Assembly (NCBI RefSeq): GCF_014651815.1
Contig: NZ_BMXP01000001.1
Span: 1 to 64,000, forward strand
Length of the DNA stretch: 64,000 bases
Direction of reading: 5' to 3'
Origin: Alteromonas halophila
GTDB taxonomy: Bacteria; Pseudomonadota; Gammaproteobacteria; Enterobacterales; Alteromonadaceae
Below are positions 59,394 to 64,000 of the stretch, piece after piece (the stretch's first letter is position 1; each line of letters starts with the position of its first letter). The notes beneath the pieces were generated by a model. That model did no database searches. It saw only the letters and a list, made by a program, of their open reading frames with translations, and was not told the DNA's origin. Made by a program: the position numbers and the translations under genes.

Positions 59394-61511
59394 ATGAGCC
59401 TTTTCGTTGTCAATTCATCGGTTTCGCCTCCGCCGGGCGGCATGACGTCTGCTGTGGCAGCCTTAACAGAGTCCGTCATCCCCGCCTCACTGGCGCGCGC
59501 GTCGGTGTCACAGTCCGCGTCTGGTACTGTAAACCTGCGTCTGAATAGTGGCGGTCAACTGGCCCTTGATCCCGCGCTCAGTGCCAGCCTGACCGGTAAA
59601 CAGCCAGTCCGTACTGCAGTACTACCGGATAACCCGCATTCCGCTGCGGTATTTTCAGCAAGCCAGCAAAGCCAGTCTGCCACGCTCAGTGACGGACAGT
59701 TAACCAGACTGGTTGATCAAATCACCAGGTTGTATACCAGTGCCAGCCATGCACAACTAAATCTCAACGCTCAGATTACGGCGGTGCGACCGGACAATGT
59801 CATTGTTCAGCTCGGTAACGGGCAGACACTTAACCTGCCGGTCAGACTGGACGCCAGTCAGGTGGGTAATCAGGTAAGCCTTAATCTGCTGCGTCAGGAT
59901 GGCAGCACAACACTGGCGTTGCAGGGTACCGGCAGCAATAGCAACGTGGTGGCCACGCTGACCTCGCCGGATGCACAGCAGGTACGGGATGTCGTCGCGG
60001 GAGCGCTGCGCAACGCCGGCATTCGTTTCGATGCCGCTGCCATTAAGTCACTGCCGGATGCCATCCGTGCACAGTTGCCTAAATTACCGGCGCAGGGCCA
60101 GATGATTCAGCATCAGGTCACGGCATCTGAAAAGCAGGGCAGGCTGACGGTGAACTCCGTCCAGCTGACAGCGGTAGGAAAGGTGTCATTGCCTCCCTCG
60201 ACGGCGCCAGGATCATTGGGCCGCATCGACAGCGCTCTGCTGGATACGACACGTGCACAGCGCCTGCCAGTGCTGAATGCCGGTGATACGGCGAGCGCCA
60301 AAACTACCACGCCCCCTTTGCCCGCGTCGGGGCTGACCGTAACTCAGCAACGAGACGTGCAGCAACAGATTGTGACGCTGTCACGCCAATTATTAAATGA
60401 GACAGGCTCAACCCGTACTGCCCTCAATCAGTTACTTCAGGTACTGGATATGCCAGTTAAAAATGCGGCACCGGCCACACAGGCGTTACTGACAGCCTTG
60501 CAAACACGGGTGCGGGGGCTGGAGCAGGGAATGACATTTTCTTCCTTTAAACCTGACAATACACGTCTCCCTGAACCTGCCACACAATCATTACTACAGG
60601 GCAGCGCAGATGCCAGCCGTCCGGCAACATCGACGGGACTCATGGGAAATATGGCACACCGCATGAAAGAACTGGCAGGGTTACTCATGCAACCCGCCAC
60701 GCCAGCGCCGGCAGGGGAAGCTGGCGCACAAAAATCGCCGACGGCGCCGCTTACTCCCTTGCCTCAGACAACCGGTGAACAAATTAAAGCCCTGCTGAAT
60801 GCCACACCGCTGCCGTTGTCATCGCCGGTCCTGTCGCGGCCAGGCAGTGGCAATGACTTTGTCAGTGCGCTGGTTACCATGTTGCAGTTTTCACTGGCCG
60901 GGCGCGCAATAAATCGCCAGCCTTCACTGGCCAGGCAGGCCGACCGGGCTGACAGTGTCCTCACCAGGTCAATGACCGGGGCGACAACCAATACCAATGG
61001 TACGGCCTCGCGGGTGGCCATGGATATGTCGCAACTGGACAGTCGCGGTATGCTTACCCAGTCTCTCAAAACGTTGCTGTCAGGCCATCAGCAGGCACGG
61101 CTTACTAATGCGGACAACCGTTTGCAGGGGCAGGACAGTGTCTATTATATGCTGCCTACCACCGGCACCGAAACGCAGCCTCCCGAAATTCTTATCCGGC
61201 GCGATCAACAGGGCCATTCCACAGAGCAACATGCCGGGTCTGCAACGCGAAACTGGCATCTGACCATGAAGCTGGATATTGGAGAGGCAGGCGAATTGCT
61301 GGCCAAGTCACGCATAAATGGAGAAACCATCGAGTTGGATTTGTATGCTTCCAGTGAGCAGCTGTTGGCCTTGGTGGCAGATACACTGCCGTTTTTTACC
61401 CGGCGTCTTGAGGCCAATGGACTGGACGTCGGACGTACCAGCTTTCAGCTGGGGAAAGTACCGGCTACCCTGAAAGCTCAGCCGCATCATATTTTCGAGA
61501 CTATGGTATGA
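59394..61511 (+). CDS. FliK-like (flagellar hook-length control-type) protein
   Basis: This 705-residue protein is low-complexity (Ser/Thr/Gln/Ala-rich) for most of its length. It has a compact C-terminal domain of about 95 residues ('LTMKLDIGEAGELLAKSRINGETIELDLYASSEQLLALV…NGLDVGRTSFQLGKVP'). That layout is typical of FliK, whose C-terminal domain switches FlhB export specificity. It is not in a flagellar cluster here. The overlapping next gene encodes an FlhB C-terminal homologue, which supports a FliK/FlhB-like pair. Confidence 0.75.
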   Translation: MSLFVVNSSVSPPPGGMTSAVAALTESVIPASLARASVSQSASGTVNLRLNSGGQLALDPALSASLTGKQPVRTAVLPDNPHSAAVFSASQQSQSATLSDGQLTRLVDQITRLYTSASHAQLNLNAQITAVRPDNVIVQLGNGQTLNLPVRLDASQVGNQVSLNLLRQDGSTTLALQGTGSNSNVVATLTSPDAQQVRDVVAGALRNAGIRFDAAAIKSLPDAIRAQLPKLPAQGQMIQHQVTASEKQGRLTVNSVQLTAVGKVSLPPSTAPGSLGRIDSALLDTTRAQRLPVLNAGDTASAKTTTPPLPASGLTVTQQRDVQQQIVTLSRQLLNETGSTRTALNQLLQVLDMPVKNAAPATQALLTALQTRVRGLEQGMTFSSFKPDNTRLPEPATQSLLQGSADASRPATSTGLMGNMAHRMKELAGLLMQPATPAPAGEAGAQKSPTAPLTPLPQTTGEQIKALLNATPLPLSSPVLSRPGSGNDFVSALVTMLQFSLAGRAINRQPSLARQADRADSVLTRSMTGATTNTNGTASRVAMDMSQLDSRGMLTQSLKTLLSGHQQARLTNADNRLQGQDSVYYMLPTTGTETQPPEILIRRDQQGHSTEQHAGSATRNWHLTMKLDIGEAGELLAKSRINGETIELDLYASSEQLLALVADTLPFFTRRLEANGLDVGRTSFQLGKVPATLKAQPHHIFETMV

Positions 61512-61819
61512 GTAACAAAACACGACGCGCTGTCGGGCTGCGTTATGACAAGCAAAGTCAGAAATCTGCGCCGAAGGTGGTGGCCAAGGGCTATGGTGAG
61601 CTGGCCGATGCCATCATCGCGGCTGCCGAGGAGGCGGGCATTCTGATCCATGAAGATCCGTACTTAAGCGATATTCTGGCCACGCTGGACATTAACCAGG
61701 AGATCCCGGAATCACTGTATTTTGTGATTGCTGAATTAATTGCCTGGTCTTATGTAATGCAGGGCAAGGTTCCCAGTGGCTGGGAAGAGGCCGCCAGGGC
61801 CATTAAAACTCAGGTGTAG
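61508..61819 (+). CDS. FlhB C-terminal-domain homologue (FlhX/EscU-like)
   Basis: This 103-residue soluble protein resembles the cytoplasmic tail of FlhB/EscU: 'RRAVGLRYDKQSQKSAPKVVAKGYGELADAIIAAAEEAGILIHEDPYLSDILATLDINQEIPESLYFVIAELIAWSYVM'. The membrane part and the autocleavage NPTH site are absent, as in FhlX/YlqH-type proteins that can replace the FlhB C-fragment. It overlaps the FliK-like gene by 4 bases. Confidence 0.85.
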   Translation: MSNKTRRAVGLRYDKQSQKSAPKVVAKGYGELADAIIAAAEEAGILIHEDPYLSDILATLDINQEIPESLYFVIAELIAWSYVMQGKVPSGWEEAARAIKTQV

Positions 61820-61837
61820 GGGTAAAAAAGCAAACAC

Positions 61838-61890
61838 CCGGCATTGCCAGGGGAAGACGTAGTTATCTCCCCCTGGCAATACCGGTTTTT
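61838..61890. terminator. Bidirectional terminator between the flhB-like gene and the ABC exporter
   Basis: The long stem CCGGCATTGCCAGGGG/CCCCTGGCAATACCGG has one mismatch. TTTTT follows on the plus strand, and a T-rich tract (GCTTTTTTACC) lies downstream on the minus strand. It lies between convergent genes. Confidence 0.85.
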
Positions 61891-61898
61891 GCGCATCA

Positions 61899-63095
61899 TT
61901 AACGGAACAAGACTTTTTCTTTGTTAAACCAGTAAACGCAGAAGGTTAGCATGGCAACCGCGATGGCCAGTGTAGAGGCAAAAATGCCAAACAGGGCAAA
62001 GTAGTCCATGGTCCCCTTCAGCAGTTCTTTCATGGCCAGCGCCACATTGGTCAGTGGTACCCATATCCAGCCACCTTTCAGCTCGACGCCTGGCATCATG
62101 GCGATCAGTACCGGAAAGATAACCACCATCATTAGCGCACCCATGTAGCTTTGCGCTTCCTTAAACGAACGTGCGTAGATAGACAGTGACAGCAGCACCG
62201 ACGCGAAGATAGCTACGACTGGCACCAGCATCAGGAAGATAAGCACAAAGTCAGCAATGCCCACCATGGCCATGATGTCGGCTACAAACTCAATGGCCAT
62301 GCCCTGCGATATAAGCAGCCCCCATACCGCCATACTGGTGACTGTGATCAGGGCACAGATAACACCAGCTGCCCCAATGGTAAAAAATTTACCCAGCACT
62401 ACTTTATAACGTTCCATGGGAGAAATGAGCAGTGTCTCAAGGGTACCACGTTCTTTTTCGCCGGCGCCTAAATCAGACGCGGGCGCCATTGCCCCCTGAA
62501 GGCACAGGAAGAATATGAAATAGGGCAGCATACCGCCCAGACGTTCACCCCATACTTCGCGATCATCGGCAATGTTTTCCCGCTCAATAATGACGGGGTC
62601 GAGTAGGGCATTTTGCTGTGCCTCATCCATACCCAGCGTGCTAAAAGCAGCCACTTGGTACTCTTTGGCGTACTTATCGACAACCTCACCTACCCGGCTT
62701 CGTACCTTATTCAGACCAGCGTCATTGAGGTACAGCGTCAGTGTATGCTGGCCACTATTGAGAATATCCGGGTTAAAGGTTTCGGGGATCTCCAGCACGA
62801 AATCAACGGTTTCATTGTTGATAAGCGTTGCATAGTCGGCATTCTCAGGCAGTGTCACCTCGTTAAATTTATCCGTCTCCTGCACCATTGACTGATAAAT
62901 ATCCGGGGCATACTGCTTGCCTACGACAGCAAAGTTAAGCACTTTGTTTTCGGCTTTATCGACGGCCATGCTGGTAAAAAATACGGTGACCCCGATAATC
63001 AGTGGGAACAGCAAAACGGGCAGCACGATCATAAACATGATGGTTTTCTTATCGCGCAGCAACTCGGTAAATTCCTTTTTAAAGATTAACCACAT
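61899..63095 (-). CDS. ABC-2 exporter permease (NatB-like)
   Basis: This 398-residue protein has an N-terminal membrane helix ('FMIVLPVLLFPLIIGVTVFF'), a large extracytoplasmic loop (about 45-170) and five C-terminal helices, including 'LGAGEKERGTLETLLISPMERYKVVLGKF'. This is the NatB/YhaP type ABC-2 permease, in Bacillus a sodium exporter. The real substrate here is unknown. It overlaps its ATPase gene by 17 bases. Confidence 0.85.
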   Translation of the reverse strand: MWLIFKKEFTELLRDKKTIMFMIVLPVLLFPLIIGVTVFFTSMAVDKAENKVLNFAVVGKQYAPDIYQSMVQETDKFNEVTLPENADYATLINNETVDFVLEIPETFNPDILNSGQHTLTLYLNDAGLNKVRSRVGEVVDKYAKEYQVAAFSTLGMDEAQQNALLDPVIIERENIADDREVWGERLGGMLPYFIFFLCLQGAMAPASDLGAGEKERGTLETLLISPMERYKVVLGKFFTIGAAGVICALITVTSMAVWGLLISQGMAIEFVADIMAMVGIADFVLIFLMLVPVVAIFASVLLSLSIYARSFKEAQSYMGALMMVVIFPVLIAMMPGVELKGGWIWVPLTNVALAMKELLKGTMDYFALFGIFASTLAIAVAMLTFCVYWFNKEKVLFR

Positions 63096-63888
63096 TACTG
63101 ACCTCCTCGTCGCTGGTTTGATTGAGGGTTTTCAGGAAACTGTCGTGCATGCGCCCGTCTGACAGGCTGCTAAACTGGGCAAGGGTGCCGTCAAATACCG
63201 TTTCGCCGACATTGATCACAGATACCCGGTCACATAATTCCTGAACCTCATCTAAGTGATGTGTAGAAAAGATGACGGGGGTGCCTTTTTCTTTCAGGCG
63301 ACGGATGAATGCCATTACTGTGCTTGTCGCCATAATATCCAGTCCAGTAGTGGGCTCATCCAGTATCACCAGCTCAGGCTGATGGATAACTGCCCGGGCG
63401 ATGGAGACTTTCTGCTTCATACCGGAGGAAAAATTTTCGGCGCGTCGGTCTAAAAAGCTGTGCATGTCCAGCAGGTCGGCCATGTCGGCAATACGGGAGG
63501 CGACCTCGCTGTCACCGAGACCGTGTAACTTGCCGACATACGTGATATTTTCGCGCCCGGTTAAGCGCCCGTATAAGCCGGTAGAGCTGGAAAGAAAGCC
63601 AATTTTACGACGTGCAATGGTAGGGTCGGACAGGACATTGTGACCATTAATCGAGACTTCTCCCTTATCCGGCTTCAACGCCGTGGATAAAATACGCAAC
63701 GTGGTGGTCTTGCCCGCGCCATTCGGCCCCAGTAAGCCCAGAACCTGTCCTTCTTCGCAATGGAAAGACACATCTTTTACAGAGTGAAAGTGACGTCCAC
63801 GCAGGCGCGGATCTTTACGCTCCTGTTCGCTTAGCTTCTTCGGTGACTCCACCGGAAACTTTTTGGCCAGGCCATTAATTTCAATCAT
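63079..63888 (-). CDS. ABC exporter ATPase (NatA-like)
   Basis: This 269-residue ATPase has Walker A 'GLLGPNGAGKTTTLRIL', signature 'NFSSGMKQKVSIARA', Walker B 'LVILDEPTTGLD' and the switch His in 'VIFSTHHLDEV'. It belongs to the drug/sodium exporter (NatA/CcmA-like) group and pairs with the NatB-like permease. The last 110 bases of the window hold its upstream region and no other gene. Confidence 0.9.
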   Translation of the reverse strand: MIEINGLAKKFPVESPKKLSEQERKDPRLRGRHFHSVKDVSFHCEEGQVLGLLGPNGAGKTTTLRILSTALKPDKGEVSINGHNVLSDPTIARRKIGFLSSSTGLYGRLTGRENITYVGKLHGLGDSEVASRIADMADLLDMHSFLDRRAENFSSGMKQKVSIARAVIHQPELVILDEPTTGLDIMATSTVMAFIRRLKEKGTPVIFSTHHLDEVQELCDRVSVINVGETVFDGTLAQFSSLSDGRMHDSFLKTLNQTSDEEVSNVVNL

Positions 63889-64000
63889 CCTGATTCCTCT
63901 TCATATGGATTGCGCAGTACCTGAAATGGTGGCTGATTAGGGGCATTGTCTTTGCCCTCGTCATAGTATTACACCATACCTTGCCTAATTTACTGATTGA

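Overview
The window reads as chromosome of a marine gammaproteobacterium of the Alteromonadales (Alteromonas/Salinimonas-like). This rests on gene content and order: yggN-like/hemW/rdgB, srmB, cca, leuABCD, eno-pyrG, mutS-pncC-recA, a complete ccm operon, a DUF3718 protein, and a GlyGly-CTERM protein together with GspA/GspB (type II secretion). No database search was possible, so the genus is an inference. Nearly all of the window is dense core-type sequence. The exception is the A+T-richer left end.

Layout. Positions 1-3360 are an accessory segment: the left end of an IS256-family element, then a three-gene operon (PD-(D/E)xK-like sce7726, Beta_protein/sce7725, and a zinc-ribbon + RES-domain protein). 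The segment abuts the 3' end of a tRNA-Ile2(CAT) gene. Positions 3.5-8.3 kb hold a large GlyGly-CTERM surface protein divergent from an MbnP/MbnH 'metallo-mystery pair'. Positions 8.4-14.8 kb hold small or stress-related genes, a LytTR regulator followed by lrgA-lrgB, a CheY-CheC fusion translationally coupled to a PAS protein, and a YggN-like protein. Positions 14.9-19 kb are hemW, rdgB, srmB and cca. Positions 19-22.4 kb hold gspA-gspB, with a DUF3391 domain fused to GspB, convergent with a DUF3391/HD-GYP protein. Positions 22.6-27.5 kb are leuDCBA (minus strand) behind a leucine-rich leader peptide and attenuator. Positions 27.6-35.9 kb hold a hypothetical gene, eno, pyrG, mutS, pncC and recA.

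recA carries two internal frameshifting deletions relative to the family, about 35 and 41 bp. It is otherwise well conserved, with an intact SOS-boxed promoter and terminator. It is either a real lesion or a sequence/assembly artefact, and this should be resolved first.

Positions 36-49.6 kb concern UDP-sugars and surface polysaccharide: galE, a POT peptide transporter, a kpsE-T-M-D export block with a lipoprotein gene, then divergently wecA, two glycosyltransferases, ugd and galU. Position 49.9 kb is an orphan membrane/coiled-coil protein. Positions 51.4-59.2 kb are ccmABCDEFGHI with mlaA translationally coupled at the end. Positions 59.4-61.8 kb are a FliK-like protein with a small FlhB C-terminal homologue. 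Positions 61.9-63.9 kb are a NatAB-type ABC exporter.

The best candidate for an undescribed system is the sce7726-sce7725-RES operon between the IS256 end and the tRNA gene. The DUF3391-GspB/HD-GYP pair is the best candidate for an unrecognised regulatory link.
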